Numbered from the stretch's first letter, positions 52,140 to 62,841 are shown. The stretch: DNA of 64,000 nucleotides from Lederbergia galactosidilytica (GCF_017873565.1 NZ_JAGGKH010000021.1:1-64000); one strand, 5' to 3'. Numbers and translations: made by a program. Notes: a model not told the origin generated them from the letters alone.

Positions 52140-54143
52140 TTAATTCTCTTCAATAATAATAAAATCCCATGGTTCCAGTACTAATTTTTCTCCATGCTGG
52201 ATTTGCACTGCTGTTAATAATTCTTGCCCTGATTGATGTGGATATTGGAAGGAAGCCTTATCACCGGAATAGTTAAAGTAGTAGCGAATAGATTTACCGT
52301 CAGCATTCACACCATTTTTTGTAATGAGCGGAAAGGTAATCTCTTGATCTAGCTGCCAGAGACCGGCTTCTTTAATAGCGGCTTGCAATACTTCCTTCAT
52401 AATTTCCTTACTTGGAATACAACCAATGTAAGTCGCAATACCCTTTCCAAAATGGTTTTTCGTGATAGCTGCATATTTCCCCCACTGAGGATGATCATAG
52501 TAAGCGAGCACACTTCCCGTTGTCGGGGTAAGTAATTCCATCCATGTATCAATATAATTATGTTCCTCCCCAACACTAAATGGATCGTTTTTCAAGGAAA
52601 CATTTTTAGGTTCCACAAACATATTATAAGAAACCCCACAAGCTTCTTGAATGATAGCCGGCTGTTTAGTCGTTCTAACCTTAATATATTCATCCGTAAA
52701 TCCACTTTTAAATGTATAGACAATGTGACCACCATTTTTAACAAAATCATTCAAGCGTTCTAGTAAGCTATCAGGTGCGGAATATAGTGCAGGAACAAAT
52801 AAAATTGAATATTTTCCCAAGTCATCTGAAGTAGGACTAACAATATCACAACTCACATTCATTCTATAAAGTTCATCATACATGAGTCTAACGATGTCAT
52901 TGTAATTTTTGCTACTGTTCAAATTAAATTTAAACCAGTCAATCGATGTTAAAGCTTCATTGCTAACTAGAATAGCTGCTTGATTTTCCTTCTTTAAATT
53001 AACTAGCTTAGGTGAGAGACGTTTAAAATCTCTTCCAACTGTAATGGCTTCGTTATAAACTGGATTAGGTTCAAAATCATGACTTAGTAGCCCTTTCCAA
53101 TATGTTTCAAAAGAATTATGAATGGAATGCCAATGCCAGTATGAGACCATATTTGCTCCAGAAGCTAGATGACTAAAAGCCTGCAATCTAAGTTGACCGG
53201 GATATGGTGTCCAATTTGTAAATGCTTGGGCTTCTGTTTCAAGAACTAAATAATTGCTCTGTTTGGTAGACCGGGCTACATCTCCGCCAAAGGAAATTTC
53301 TATTCCGGTCAAATCATCTTGCGAAGGATGGTAAATATCAACTCCTGTTATATCAAATGGTTTGGATGCTTGAAAATGATCAACATTCGGCTGAATGCCA
53401 TAGGAGTAGCCACGCCATTCGAAATCAAAATTCTGTGTAACAAATTGACCAGGAAGTTTGTATTCATTAACTATGGATACTTGCCAACTAAGAAACTTTG
53501 TTACTAAATGACGTTGGAACTTTGAAAATTCAGCACCTAGACTGCCATTAATGGTGCCGATTACAGAAGGAAAATCCTCCCAACTATTAATACGATTACT
53601 CCAATAATTGAGTCCGAATTTTTCATTTAGTTCGTCCAAGTTAAATCTTTCCTTTAGATATTTAATAAATAGATGTTGAACATTTGGTCCTGCGGTATTG
53701 TAATGTTTTGTTTCATTGTCTGTTTGATACCCGATTACGGCTGGGTGTTTATGTGTTCTTTCAAGTAATTTGCGAATGATCCTTTCGGCATAAAATAAAT
53801 AAGTTGGATTGGTAATATCCATAATTTGCCGAGCACCATATTTTCCTGGCCCATCGGAAGTGACCGCCAGTACATCGGGATGCTCTTTTACCATCCAAGT
53901 TGGTACAGCATAAGTGGGGGTACCGATAATGACCTTAATTCCAGCAGCATGCATAGCTTCCAAAACACGATCCACTGATGAAAAGTCGAATACACCATTC
54001 TGTGGTTCATGTGTGCTCCAAGTGGATTCAGCTATTCGAACGACATTAATATTGGCGGCTTTCATCAACTCAATATCTTTATCTAGTCGTTCATAAGGCA
54101 TGTATTCATCATAATAAGCAACACCATATAATAATTCATTCAT
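52140..54143 (-). CDS. Beta-galactosidase, glycoside hydrolase family 42
   Basis: 667 residues. N-terminal barrel opens YGVAYYDEYMPYERLDKDIELMK; acid/base Glu144 in GYQTDNET, nucleophile Glu ~302 in LVLETEAQ; trimerisation and C-terminal beta domains follow. No signal peptide, so it cleaves imported galactosides in the cytoplasm. A TTG at 54152 is possible, but GGAAATC places the start at ATG 54143. It ends the operon of substrate-binding protein and permeases, which probably import its substrate. Confidence 0.85.
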   Translation of the reverse strand: MNELLYGVAYYDEYMPYERLDKDIELMKAANINVVRIAESTWSTHEPQNGVFDFSSVDRVLEAMHAAGIKVIIGTPTYAVPTWMVKEHPDVLAVTSDGPGKYGARQIMDITNPTYLFYAERIIRKLLERTHKHPAVIGYQTDNETKHYNTAGPNVQHLFIKYLKERFNLDELNEKFGLNYWSNRINSWEDFPSVIGTINGSLGAEFSKFQRHLVTKFLSWQVSIVNEYKLPGQFVTQNFDFEWRGYSYGIQPNVDHFQASKPFDITGVDIYHPSQDDLTGIEISFGGDVARSTKQSNYLVLETEAQAFTNWTPYPGQLRLQAFSHLASGANMVSYWHWHSIHNSFETYWKGLLSHDFEPNPVYNEAITVGRDFKRLSPKLVNLKKENQAAILVSNEALTSIDWFKFNLNSSKNYNDIVRLMYDELYRMNVSCDIVSPTSDDLGKYSILFVPALYSAPDSLLERLNDFVKNGGHIVYTFKSGFTDEYIKVRTTKQPAIIQEACGVSYNMFVEPKNVSLKNDPFSVGEEHNYIDTWMELLTPTTGSVLAYYDHPQWGKYAAITKNHFGKGIATYIGCIPSKEIMKEVLQAAIKEAGLWQLDQEITFPLITKNGVNADGKSIRYYFNYSGDKASFQYPHQSGQELLTAVQIQHGEKLVLEPWDFIIIEEN

Positions 54144-54229
54144 GATTTCCAAATTCCTTTCTGGCTGGGATTTTTCTTACTACAGCTAATCGGGCTACGT
54201 AATGGACATAGCCCGATTTGTTAAAACCA

Positions 54230-55054
54230 CTATTTAATCGCCCCTTCTGAAATTCCTGCTAGAATATGTTTTTGGAAAAATGCATAGAAAATAAGAACAG
54301 GAAGAGCAGTTGCGACTAATCCGGCTAAAATCATCGGCCAATCACTGTTATATTGCCCAAACAACATATTGACCGAGAGCATTAACGTATAATTATTTAC
54401 ATCTGTTAGCATGATAAGGGGCAAGAGAAAGTCATTCCAAAGCCATAAAACATTTAAAATTAAAATGGTTGCTGTAATTGGTTTGAGAAGAGGGAAAATA
54501 ATTCTATAATAGATTTGAAAATCACTACAACCATCAATTTTTGCGGCCTCTTCTAGTTCAAGTGGGATTGATTTAACGAATCCATGGTAAAGAAAAACAG
54601 CCATATTGGAACCTAGCCCAATATAGATAAGCCCCAATCCAACAAGTGAACCTTGTAATCCCAATCCCTTTGCCATTTGACTAAGTGTAATCATAATGGA
54701 ATGGAAGGGGACTAACATAGAGGCGACGAACAAAGCAAAGATTATTCCACTTAATTTTCCGGGTGTCCTTGCAAGTTTATATCCTGCTAAAGAACCGCAA
54801 ATTACGATCCCTGCAAGTCCGATTACAGTAACGATCAATGTGTTAAAACCACTTCCAAACAAGTTTAATTGTTCAAAGACATTGATATAATTTTCAAAGT
54901 TAAATGACTTAGGCAGAGCTAAAACAGAATCAAAAATTTCACCATGGGTTTTAAAGGAATTAAGGACAGCCATATAAATAGGAAAAAAGGCAATGGTAGC
55001 AAATAGAGTTAATACTATATTAATAGAAATAGATGATAGACGATTAGGTTTCAT
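54230..55054 (-). CDS. Sugar ABC transporter permease (MalG-type)
   Basis: 274 residues, six helices; EAA loop LELEEAAKIDGCSDFQIYYRIIFPLLKP. CUT1 family. Starts two bases after the stop of the MalF-type permease. Confidence 0.85.
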   Translation of the reverse strand: MKPNRLSSISINIVLTLFATIAFFPIYMAVLNSFKTHGEIFDSVLALPKSFNFENYINVFEQLNLFGSGFNTLIVTVIGLAGIVICGSLAGYKLARTPGKLSGIIFALFVASMLVPFHSIMITLSQMAKGLGLQGSLVGLGLIYIGLGSNMAVFLYHGFVKSIPLELEEAAKIDGCSDFQIYYRIIFPLLKPITATILILNVLWLWNDFLLPLIMLTDVNNYTLMLSVNMLFGQYNSDWPMILAGLVATALPVLIFYAFFQKHILAGISEGAIK

Positions 55055-55056
55055 GA

Positions 55057-55992
55057 TCAGGCTTCTACCTCCTTACCTTTTGTCACTCTAATTTGAATAA
55101 GTGTGATGACCATTACAACGAGAAATAGAATCATCGCTTTTGCATTTGCATAACCAAAGCGGAAATTATTGGAAAAGGCTTCTTCATAAATATTTAATGT
55201 GACAACCTGTGTAGAAGTACCAGGTCCTCCTTGAGTTAAAGCATAGACGACATCAAATACTTTAAAGGCATTATTGAGAGTTAAGAAAGAACAAATAGTG
55301 ATGGCATGCATGATCATCGGCAAAGTAACATTTTTCAATCTTTGAAAAACATTCGCACCATCTATCATAGCGGCTTCATTCAATTGTTTTGGCACCCCTT
55401 GTAATGCCGCCATATAAATGACCATCATATACCCAATTCCTTGCCATAAGGCGACAATGATAATCGAATAGAAGGAAACCTTGGGATCTCCAATCCATGA
55501 TTGATCAAGAAAGGATAAGAGAGCCTTTTGCGACAATTCAGGCAAAACATTTGTGAAAATAAACGAGAACATAAAGGCACTAATAATTAAACTAAGCATA
55601 TTCGGCATAAAGAAGATGGTCCGGAAAAAACCTTTTGATCGTGTTCTTGATTCAATTAATAATGCTAAAAAAAGTGCAATAATATTTTGCACGAAGAACA
55701 CAACGACTGTGTACTTTAAAGTAAAGAAAAAGGCATGTCTAAAGGCAGCATCATCTCGAAAAGCTTCAATATAATTGCTAAATCCGACAAAATCATAATT
55801 GGGATTTAGTCCATTCCAGTTTGTAAAACTATAGATTCCGGCACCAATGGTAGGGATAAATAGAAATAAAAAGTAAAACAGGAGAGCTGGTAAAACAAAT
55901 AGAATGAGACTTAAATGCTTATTCTTTTTCTTGGCTTTTGTCGTGGTTAAAGATCTGTTAGGTGTTACCAATGTAGATTCCTTCGCAGACAT
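55057..55992 (-). CDS. Sugar ABC transporter permease (MalF-type)
   Basis: 311 residues with a basic N-terminal tail and six helices; EAA loop LNEAAMIDGANVFQRLKNVTLPMI. AAAGGAG is eight bases before the ATG at 55992. Forms the channel with the MalG-type partner. No ATPase gene is present, so the shared MsmX-type ATPase probably serves (inference). Confidence 0.85.
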   Translation of the reverse strand: MSAKESTLVTPNRSLTTTKAKKKNKHLSLILFVLPALLFYFLFLFIPTIGAGIYSFTNWNGLNPNYDFVGFSNYIEAFRDDAAFRHAFFFTLKYTVVVFFVQNIIALFLALLIESRTRSKGFFRTIFFMPNMLSLIISAFMFSFIFTNVLPELSQKALLSFLDQSWIGDPKVSFYSIIIVALWQGIGYMMVIYMAALQGVPKQLNEAAMIDGANVFQRLKNVTLPMIMHAITICSFLTLNNAFKVFDVVYALTQGGPGTSTQVVTLNIYEEAFSNNFRFGYANAKAMILFLVVMVITLIQIRVTKGKEVEA

Positions 55993-56211
55993 AATACTCG
56001 CTCCTTTCAAACTTCAATTCCCGTGAGAAAGCAGCTATAAGGCTGTTTTCTCACAAGAAATATGAATTTTATCCTATAATAAAAGGGCAGTAATCCTTAC
56101 CTTTAGAGAATACGGAAAGCATAAGGAGGATAACTGCTGATCAGTGGGGGAAGCAGGCTTAAGCAATGATATACTGTACGTTTAAACCATCCCACTGACT
56201 GAAATGTCACT

Positions 56212-57489
56212 TTATTTATTTACTTCTAGAAATTGTTGCCATGCACGGTCAAGTCCTTTTAATACATCTTCCTGGGATTTATCACCGGCAAGATAACTTT
56301 GTAACAGTTTTTCTGATTCAGACTTAACAGCGGATGGAATGGAAGGGTCTTGGTAGACTTTTCCTTCCTCAATATAGGATTGTGACTCCTCTAACCATGG
56401 ATAGAGCGGGAAAGTATGCAATTCTGAAATAGGGTTAAACGCCAAACTTTCATATAAACCACTGGAATCCTGTTCATCCATAATATAGTTAATAAAGTCG
56501 AGAGCTACGTCCTTGACTTTGCTATCTTTATAAACCGCTAAAGAAGTGGAAGTCCCTAAATTAATTAAGGTTTGACTCGGATCATCACTAATTGGTAACG
56601 GAGCTACTCCAAAATTAATATCACCATTTGACTTTTCAATTGACTCAGCCATCCAAGGTCCTTGTACCCACATCGCTGCTTTTCCATTAGCAAAATCTGC
56701 TGCCCCTTGGTCTTGTCCAATTTCTAAAGGTCGATCAGTTCCATGATCATTGACTAGATCAATAACAGGGAACATTAAATCTTTCAGCTCATCGAAGCTG
56801 CCTTTTCCCTCATTCATATTGTCAATAAAGCCTTTATTTGACGTTTCATTTGCCGATCCAACAACTAATGGTAAAAATAATTGTGGGATATAGGTGTCTT
56901 TATAAGCACGAATAAAGGGGGTGATATCATTTTCTTCCAATGTTTTAATCACATTTTCCAATTCTGTTAAAGTTGTTGGTACTTCAAGATTATATTCAGC
57001 AAAAATGTCCTTGTTATATAGAAAACCCCATTGCAATGTTTCTAATGGAACGGCTAGAACGCGATCATCTTTTGTAACAGCTGGAATAACAGTTTCATAA
57101 ATAGTATCAACGAATGGTTGATCGCTTAAATCTTCAAGATAACCGGCCTTATCATAAGTAGGAATATCATTAATTGCATGAAGATTAAATACATCCGGGC
57201 TGTCTCCTGAAGCAAGACGAGTTTTTAATAATTGATCAGCCTGGTTCACAGAAGGCATTTCAAGCTTGATATTCACATCTCGTCCTTTTTCTTCCTTTTG
57301 TTTCTCCACAAATTGATCTAAATATGTTTCATATTGTTCTTTAAAACGCGGTTGACTTATAAATACCTTTAAATCTACCTTTTCAAGTTTTTCACCACTT
57401 GAATTTGTGGAGCTACTACTTGAACCGCAAGCTGCTAATAATCCCCCTGTTAAAATAAGAATTAATAATACAACAAATGATTTCTTCAT
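56212..57489 (-). CDS. Sugar ABC transporter substrate-binding lipoprotein
   Basis: 425 residues, SBP_bac_1 family. Lipobox LLAACGSS (Cys ~21) followed by a Ser-rich linker. GKAAMWVQGPWMAESI is a CUT1 hallmark. Likely binds a beta-galactoside or related oligosaccharide given GH42 downstream. Two cre-like sites precede it. A 201-base gap separates it from the permeases. Confidence 0.85.
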   Translation of the reverse strand: MKKSFVVLLILILTGGLLAACGSSSSSTNSSGEKLEKVDLKVFISQPRFKEQYETYLDQFVEKQKEEKGRDVNIKLEMPSVNQADQLLKTRLASGDSPDVFNLHAINDIPTYDKAGYLEDLSDQPFVDTIYETVIPAVTKDDRVLAVPLETLQWGFLYNKDIFAEYNLEVPTTLTELENVIKTLEENDITPFIRAYKDTYIPQLFLPLVVGSANETSNKGFIDNMNEGKGSFDELKDLMFPVIDLVNDHGTDRPLEIGQDQGAADFANGKAAMWVQGPWMAESIEKSNGDINFGVAPLPISDDPSQTLINLGTSTSLAVYKDSKVKDVALDFINYIMDEQDSSGLYESLAFNPISELHTFPLYPWLEESQSYIEEGKVYQDPSIPSAVKSESEKLLQSYLAGDKSQEDVLKGLDRAWQQFLEVNK

Positions 57490-57512
57490 TTATATCTCCT
57501 CCTTTTCTAAAA

Positions 57513-57526
57513 TGATAACGCTTTCT
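57513..57526 (-). promoter_or_regulatory. cre-like site 1
   Basis: Minus strand reads AGAAAGCGTTATCA, one mismatch from the CcpA consensus TGWAAGCGNTWNCA. Lies about 25 bases before the substrate-binding protein gene. Confidence 0.6.
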
Positions 57527-57547
57527 GTAGGGTAAAGTAATGGATTT

Positions 57548-57561
57548 TGTTAACGCTTCCA
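57548..57561 (-). promoter_or_regulatory. cre-like site 2
   Basis: Minus strand reads TGGAAGCGTTAACA, one mismatch from the cre consensus, 22 bases upstream of site 1. Confidence 0.65.
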
Positions 57562-57618
57562 GTTGGACTATTTTAAGAAACAAAGTACCCCGGAAATTAG
57601 AGATGAGGGATTGGACAT

Positions 57619-58695
57619 TTACTTTCTCATCTCTCCTGGGGACATATGATAAAATTTTTTAAATACTCGATAGAAGTAGGAAATATCCTCATACCCAACT
57701 TTTTCGGCAATTAATTTGTATTGCATGGTTGTGTTTTCGACTAGCTCTTTTGCCTTTTTCATTCTAAGTGAAATAATATATTCCGTAATATTCTGACCAT
57801 ATTGTTTTTTAAATACGGTCGTTAGATACTCTTTGCTCACAAAAAAATTCTTGGCAACTATGTCTAAAGATAGGTCAGGAGAATCATAGCGTTGTTCAAT
57901 GAAAAGTTTAGTTTCTTTCAAATTCAGTCGATGCTTTTGTTTTTTGTTTTCGCTAATTGTGAAAATGACAGCATGGCCTATTTTCATTTGTTTTTCTACA
58001 ATTTTTTCCAATAAGGAAAGTTCGATCTGAAACAATTCTGGCTTAACCTTAAAATCCTCGAGCCGAAGTTGATATTCCTGCATAATTTCCTCAATCATTT
58101 CGATGAATTTTCTTTGCCAGTGAGCGAGGAAGGCTTCATCCCCTTTTAACGAATCCCCATGCAAAGAAATAAAATGATTCATATTCTTTATAAATTCCTC
58201 TTTATTTGCCTCCTTGATATGAAAGAAAAGAGAGCGAAGAAATGGTTGGATAATATCATTCATTTCTGGCCGACTCATCGAAAATAAATGGTAATGAATT
58301 TCAGATTCCTTCCTTTTTCTGCTTAGCTCAAGGGCTTTTTCAAGTGCTTGGTATAATTCAAGATGATTAATTGGTTTAAGTAAGTATTCAATCACTCGTG
58401 ATTTAATCGCCTGTTTTGTGTAAATAAAGTCATGGTAGCCACTTAAGACAATGATGGGGAGATCTTGGTACTCTTTCTCAATGATTTCTAGTAATTTTTT
58501 TCCGTCGATCCCAGGCATTTTCATATCAGTTATCATAAGGTCAGGTTTTGTTTGCTTTAGAAAATCCAGTGCTTCTATACCATTTTTTGCTTCTTTAATA
58601 TGGACATCGTTTAAGGGAGAGGAATCCTGTGTCACCAGTGTTTTAATGGTATCTCGAACCCATGCTTCATCATCTACAATTAATAACATTACCAT
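57619..58695 (-). CDS. YesN-type response regulator with AraC DNA-binding domain
   Basis: 358 residues. Receiver with DD pair (VDDEAWVRD), phospho-Asp in LMITDMKMPGIDGK (~Asp58) and Lys in LLKPINHLE; C-terminal AraC-type HTH (DLSLDIVAKNFFVSKEYLTTVFKKQYG; KAKELVENTTMQYKLIAEKVGYEDISYFYRVFKKF). AAGGAG is eight bases before the ATG. Follows its kinase by three bases and likely activates the adjacent transporter operon. Confidence 0.85.
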   Translation of the reverse strand: MVMLLIVDDEAWVRDTIKTLVTQDSSPLNDVHIKEAKNGIEALDFLKQTKPDLMITDMKMPGIDGKKLLEIIEKEYQDLPIIVLSGYHDFIYTKQAIKSRVIEYLLKPINHLELYQALEKALELSRKRKESEIHYHLFSMSRPEMNDIIQPFLRSLFFHIKEANKEEFIKNMNHFISLHGDSLKGDEAFLAHWQRKFIEMIEEIMQEYQLRLEDFKVKPELFQIELSLLEKIVEKQMKIGHAVIFTISENKKQKHRLNLKETKLFIEQRYDSPDLSLDIVAKNFFVSKEYLTTVFKKQYGQNITEYIISLRMKKAKELVENTTMQYKLIAEKVGYEDISYFYRVFKKFYHMSPGEMRK

Positions 58696-58698
58696 TAA

Positions 58699-60480
58699 TT
58701 ACGCTCCTTTCGTTGTTTGATAGGGCAATCTCAAAATGATCCTTGTGAATTTACTTTGTTCACTTTGGATATCAATTCCATATTCATCGCCAAAAAAGAG
58801 TTTTATTCTTGCATTCACATTTTGCAGACCAATTCTCCCTTTTTGAACATATTTACCAGATGAGAGATTCCTTTGGATTGCTAGTAAATTCTCTGGAGAA
58901 ATACCCAGTCCATTATCTTCAATGACGATCTCAACTTCGTCAAAGACTTTTTGAATATCTACTTTAATAACCCAGTCATCTAGCTTGGAGTCAAATCCAT
59001 GAATAAAGCAATTTTCTATTAATGGTTGAATCGTCAATAAGGGGATGAACCCATTTTTTGCATCTTCGTCAACAAAGAGCTGGATGTTGACTTTATCATG
59101 AAAACGTATTTGCTGGATATATAAATAATTGTTTAAATGATTAACTTCTTCGTGAATCTGAACAATACTATTTTGGCTTCTTGTAATATAGCGAAACATA
59201 CGACTTAAGCGTTGTGAAACATCATCGATTTCCTTAGCGTCTTTTTTAATCGCCATTCCGCCAATCACTTGTAGGGTGTTATATAAGAAATGAGGATTGA
59301 TTTGTGCCTGTAGGGCTAAAAATTGTGCATCTTTCTTTTCCATTTCTCGCTTAAAATCTTTTTCGATTAATTCGCGAATCCTAGCAAGCATTTCTTGGAA
59401 TTTGCGGTTTAAAATTCCGATTTCATCTAAACGATATGTATTTATTTTGACTTTAAAATTATTTTCTTCCACATTCTCCATTGTTTTTGATAGTTGAATA
59501 ATTGGCTTTGTCACTTCGCCTGCAACAAAAATGGATAGAAGAATGGTTAAAAGGATAGAAATGAAAATAATCATTGTTCCGGATTGCCGAATATGGGTAG
59601 CCCCAATATTCATGACTTCATTGGGAACTAGCTTTATTAAGATAATATTTTTATTTAATTTTTTTTGAAAAACATAGACATCATCTTCTTGATGATAAGT
59701 TGTTTCAGCCTGTATTTCTCCATTCATAAGATTTTTCGAAGTTTTTTTAGCAAGATTGCCTATGGAGGTATAGCTAGGATTATAAAGGATTTGACCGGTT
59801 GTACTAATTAACAAAACATGTTCGCCTTTATTGCTTTGAAGGTTTTTCATAATTGGGTCAAACAAGGAAAAATGTATATCGACTTTTATTCTTCCAATTA
59901 ATTTTTGATCTTCAAAGCGAAATATGTTTCGTTCAAGTGTAAAGCTATCGGCCGAATCATTCATATTAAATAGAACGTCTTTTCTGCCAGGATTATCTGG
60001 AGCATACAGATAGGGATTAACAAAAAAGTCATTGTCCTGGAGACGGTAACTCATTTTATTTTCAAATGAAATAAGGGAGGCCGCCTGGATACTTGAGCGA
60101 CTATTGTACAAATTAAGCAGCTTATCTTGTATAAAGGATTGAATGGTATAGACATTGGATGGTTGAATGGGTTCAGTTAAATAGGGAACTAACATATCAT
60201 CCACCATAGATGAAAATAATAGTTCATCGTATTCTTGCAGTTGATATTCAATATAGTCGCCAGATAGGTCTACTCGAGATATATTCGAGCTTATCTCTGA
60301 AGATTCAACTGTTCCTCTTGCTATATTAGTTGAAATCATTAAAAAAGTAATAAGGGGTACCAAGATAATGATTAGCAATGTACTAATTAATTTTCGCTGA
60401 ATACTCTCCATGAAATAATGATTAAAATAATGTTTTATTAAAATCAATAGGTACTTAATCCGCCCCCTATATTTGACCAT
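58699..60480 (-). CDS. YesM-type sensor histidine kinase
   Basis: 593 residues. Membrane helices at ~25-50 and ~290-315 flank an extracellular sensor domain; HAMP; His_kinase domain with QINPHFLYNTLQVIGG (phospho-His) and HATPase IEDNGLGIS, GRIGLQNVNARI. AGAGGG precedes the ATG. Typical partners are carbohydrate uptake genes, as here. Confidence 0.85.
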   Translation of the reverse strand: MVKYRGRIKYLLILIKHYFNHYFMESIQRKLISTLLIIILVPLITFLMISTNIARGTVESSEISSNISRVDLSGDYIEYQLQEYDELLFSSMVDDMLVPYLTEPIQPSNVYTIQSFIQDKLLNLYNSRSSIQAASLISFENKMSYRLQDNDFFVNPYLYAPDNPGRKDVLFNMNDSADSFTLERNIFRFEDQKLIGRIKVDIHFSLFDPIMKNLQSNKGEHVLLISTTGQILYNPSYTSIGNLAKKTSKNLMNGEIQAETTYHQEDDVYVFQKKLNKNIILIKLVPNEVMNIGATHIRQSGTMIIFISILLTILLSIFVAGEVTKPIIQLSKTMENVEENNFKVKINTYRLDEIGILNRKFQEMLARIRELIEKDFKREMEKKDAQFLALQAQINPHFLYNTLQVIGGMAIKKDAKEIDDVSQRLSRMFRYITRSQNSIVQIHEEVNHLNNYLYIQQIRFHDKVNIQLFVDEDAKNGFIPLLTIQPLIENCFIHGFDSKLDDWVIKVDIQKVFDEVEIVIEDNGLGISPENLLAIQRNLSSGKYVQKGRIGLQNVNARIKLFFGDEYGIDIQSEQSKFTRIILRLPYQTTKGA

Positions 60481-60633
60481 ATATGTCCCTCTTTTCCCAT
60501 TAAAAATAGGATAGTCTGTAGATGGACCACCCTATCTTAGCTTATACAAATTCATTCTAAAAACTAATCAAGAATATTTGGGACAATTATGTTCCCATTA
60601 TTCCTAAGTATGCGACAAAATAAATCTCAGAAT

Positions 60634-61980
60634 TTATCCATGAGTCTCAAATTGAATAATTGTATTAAAAGATTCAGGTTTTAAGGCAAACTGATATGTG
60701 GTTTCTGAATCCTGGAAATGAAGGATACGTTCATCTTTAAATGGATTGGCGATGATCAAGACGATAGAATTATCTGGATTTTTAAAAGCTAATGCATTCC
60801 CTGTCCAAGGGCCTGTAAGCCCTAATCTCACCGCACCCGGTATAATATAATGTGAAAAATGCTTCATTACGAAATACTCTGGATTGTTTATTCTTGCTTT
60901 TGTTGCTGGGTCCACTGTGATCAGTGAATTTTGTTCCCATCCCCATGTACTACGGCCTTTAGGAGGCAGAGCCATATTCCAGTATATATAACTATTGACA
61001 CCATTTGTAAAATAATGTTGATACAAATTAAAAACATATTTAGCATAATCCCATGTATTGGTGCCATCACCACATTCATTTTCAGTTTGCATATATTTTT
61101 TATCGGGATAGCTTGCTCTAGTCCGTTGGATGGCATATTTTCCAGCCCACTGATAACCAACACCTGTAATATATTGATTGGCATCTGGATCACTTAACAC
61201 AATATTAGCATAGACATCGAAATCTGAGGTTGTTTTATTGGTTAGCTCTTCCCATGGTTCTGGTGCATTAATCGTCCCCAGCCAAATTTCGGTATCCAAC
61301 CCATGTTTATCAAATGCGGGTCCTAAATAGTCACGGATAAAATCACGAAGCTGTTCACCGGTCCAGACACAGGAAGGGAATTTTTGATCTGCAACTACTT
61401 CGTTTTGAACGTGGATTTGGTGAATCGTTATGCCTTCCTCTTAATAAGCTTGAACAAACTTCACAAAATAAAGTGCGTAAGCAGAGAGCACGTCTTCTTC
61501 CCAACGAAGTGTCCCATAATTATAAGCTTTAGGTGTCTTCATCCATGTTGGCGGACTCCATGGGGAGGCGAAGAATACAAGGTTTGGATTATATTTTAGT
61601 GCCTCTTTTATGTAAGGAATAAGGTGTTTTTTATCCCTTTCAATCGTAAAATGTTCCATTGCATAGTCTTCATCCGTTTCATTTAAGCTATACCAATCAA
61701 GCGCATAATCACTAGCACCAATAGGGATACGGCATATAGAAAATTTTTGCTCTCCTCCTGGATGAAAGAGGGAATGAAAGACATTTTCTCGCTCTTCATC
61801 CGTTAGTTCTTGTAAGGCCTTCCAACTCAGCTCATTAAAACAACCACCAAACCCATCAACCAATTGAAATTTTTCTCCTGTTAAAGCTAGATTACTCTTG
61901 TCAGATGTGGCTTTGATATCACTTTTTGGCTGCCAGGTCTGGTCTGCTGTGCTTGATATCCACCGAATATGTTTGTTCAT
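60634..61980 (-). pseudogene. GH30-family glycosidase with a single in-frame stop
   Basis: A continuous frame of 448 codons from ATG 61980 (GGAGGGGATCATTA before it) has one TAA at 61441-61443 (codon 180), between FVKFVQAY and EEGITIHQIHVQNE. Acid/base Glu ~194 in HVQNEV and nucleophile Glu ~300 in MQTENE are both after the stop. FGGCFNE and SPWSPPTWMKT are GH30 blocks. No signal peptide. The stop would leave a 179-residue inactive fragment. Could be a recent mutation (for example AAA to TAA) or a sequencing error. Confidence 0.85.
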
Positions 61981-62315
61981 TAATGATCCCCTCCATATCG
62001 TACTATGTCTATTTGCTAACATTATGACCGTGGGTCAAGCTGCTAGTGAGATTGATGATTAAAAGTCACTTTATTTTATATGTTAACGCTTTCCTAAAAA
62101 GGATTGAATAGACTTTGTTTACGGATATTATTGGACTATATTAAGATGAATCATTAATCATATATCATTAAAGTAAATTTTAAATTAGAATCATGATAAG
62201 GGTTCACCACCTAAAAAGGGATTGAATTATATTCAAGTAATCAGAGGCTAAGTGATTCGAGTGATTTGGTTTGTTTTTGGATAAGAGATTTATCTTAAAT
62301 AAGGGAAGTGATAAA
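61981..62315. other. Divergent promoter region
   Basis: 335 bases between GH30 and grpB-like genes. On the minus strand TATAAAAT follows a cre-like site. Nothing else recognised. Confidence 0.45.
62081..62094 (-). promoter_or_regulatory. cre-like site 3
   Basis: Minus strand reads GGAAAGCGTTAACA, one mismatch from the cre consensus, about 100 bases before the GH30 start and just upstream of a TATAAAAT -10-like box, so CcpA could repress this operon too. Confidence 0.65.
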
Positions 62316-62837
62316 TTGGCAAAGTCTACTGTTCAACTAGTGGATTATACTCCGAAGTGGGAAAGACAATTTGTTGAGGAGAAAATGAAAATCATTGCGG
62401 TGATCGGGGGGGAAATTTCAGGGATCGAGCATATTGGCAGTACAGCGATCAAAGGAATGAAGGCGAAACCGATTATTGACATCATGGTTGGTGTACAAGA
62501 TTTACAAGAAGTTCCTCAATTCGTAAAATCTTTAGAGAAAATTGAATTTGAGTATGTTCCAAAACCTGAATGGAGTGATAGAAAGTTTTTTAGGAAGGGG
62601 GAGTGGGGACAAGGGACATGTCATTTACATATATGTGAGATTGATAGTATGGAGTGGAAAGAGAAATTATGGTTTCGGGATTATTTACGAGCAAATCCCC
62701 AAGTGGCTAATGAGTACATTGCAGTAAAAAAAGACCTAGCCGCTAGGTATATTCAAGATAGACCAACATATACAAAGGAAAAAGCGCCTTTTATAAGAAA
62801 TGTAATTGAGCTAGCGGGGAAGGGGCGAAAATCATAA
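62316..62837 (+). CDS. GrpB-family (UPF0157) protein
   Basis: 173 residues. VDYTPKWERQFVEEKMKI, EHIGSTAIKGMKAKPIIDIMVGV and CHLHICEIDS identify the GrpB/nucleotidyltransferase-like fold; the G-S-T-A and paired acidic D-I-M positions match. Function uncertain. GGGAAGTGATAAA precedes a TTG at 62316 giving MAKSTVQLVDY; the open frame further upstream lacks a site. Confidence 0.8.
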   Translation: MAKSTVQLVDYTPKWERQFVEEKMKIIAVIGGEISGIEHIGSTAIKGMKAKPIIDIMVGVQDLQEVPQFVKSLEKIEFEYVPKPEWSDRKFFRKGEWGQGTCHLHICEIDSMEWKEKLWFRDYLRANPQVANEYIAVKKDLAARYIQDRPTYTKEKAPFIRNVIELAGKGRKS

Positions 62838-62841
62838 TTAA

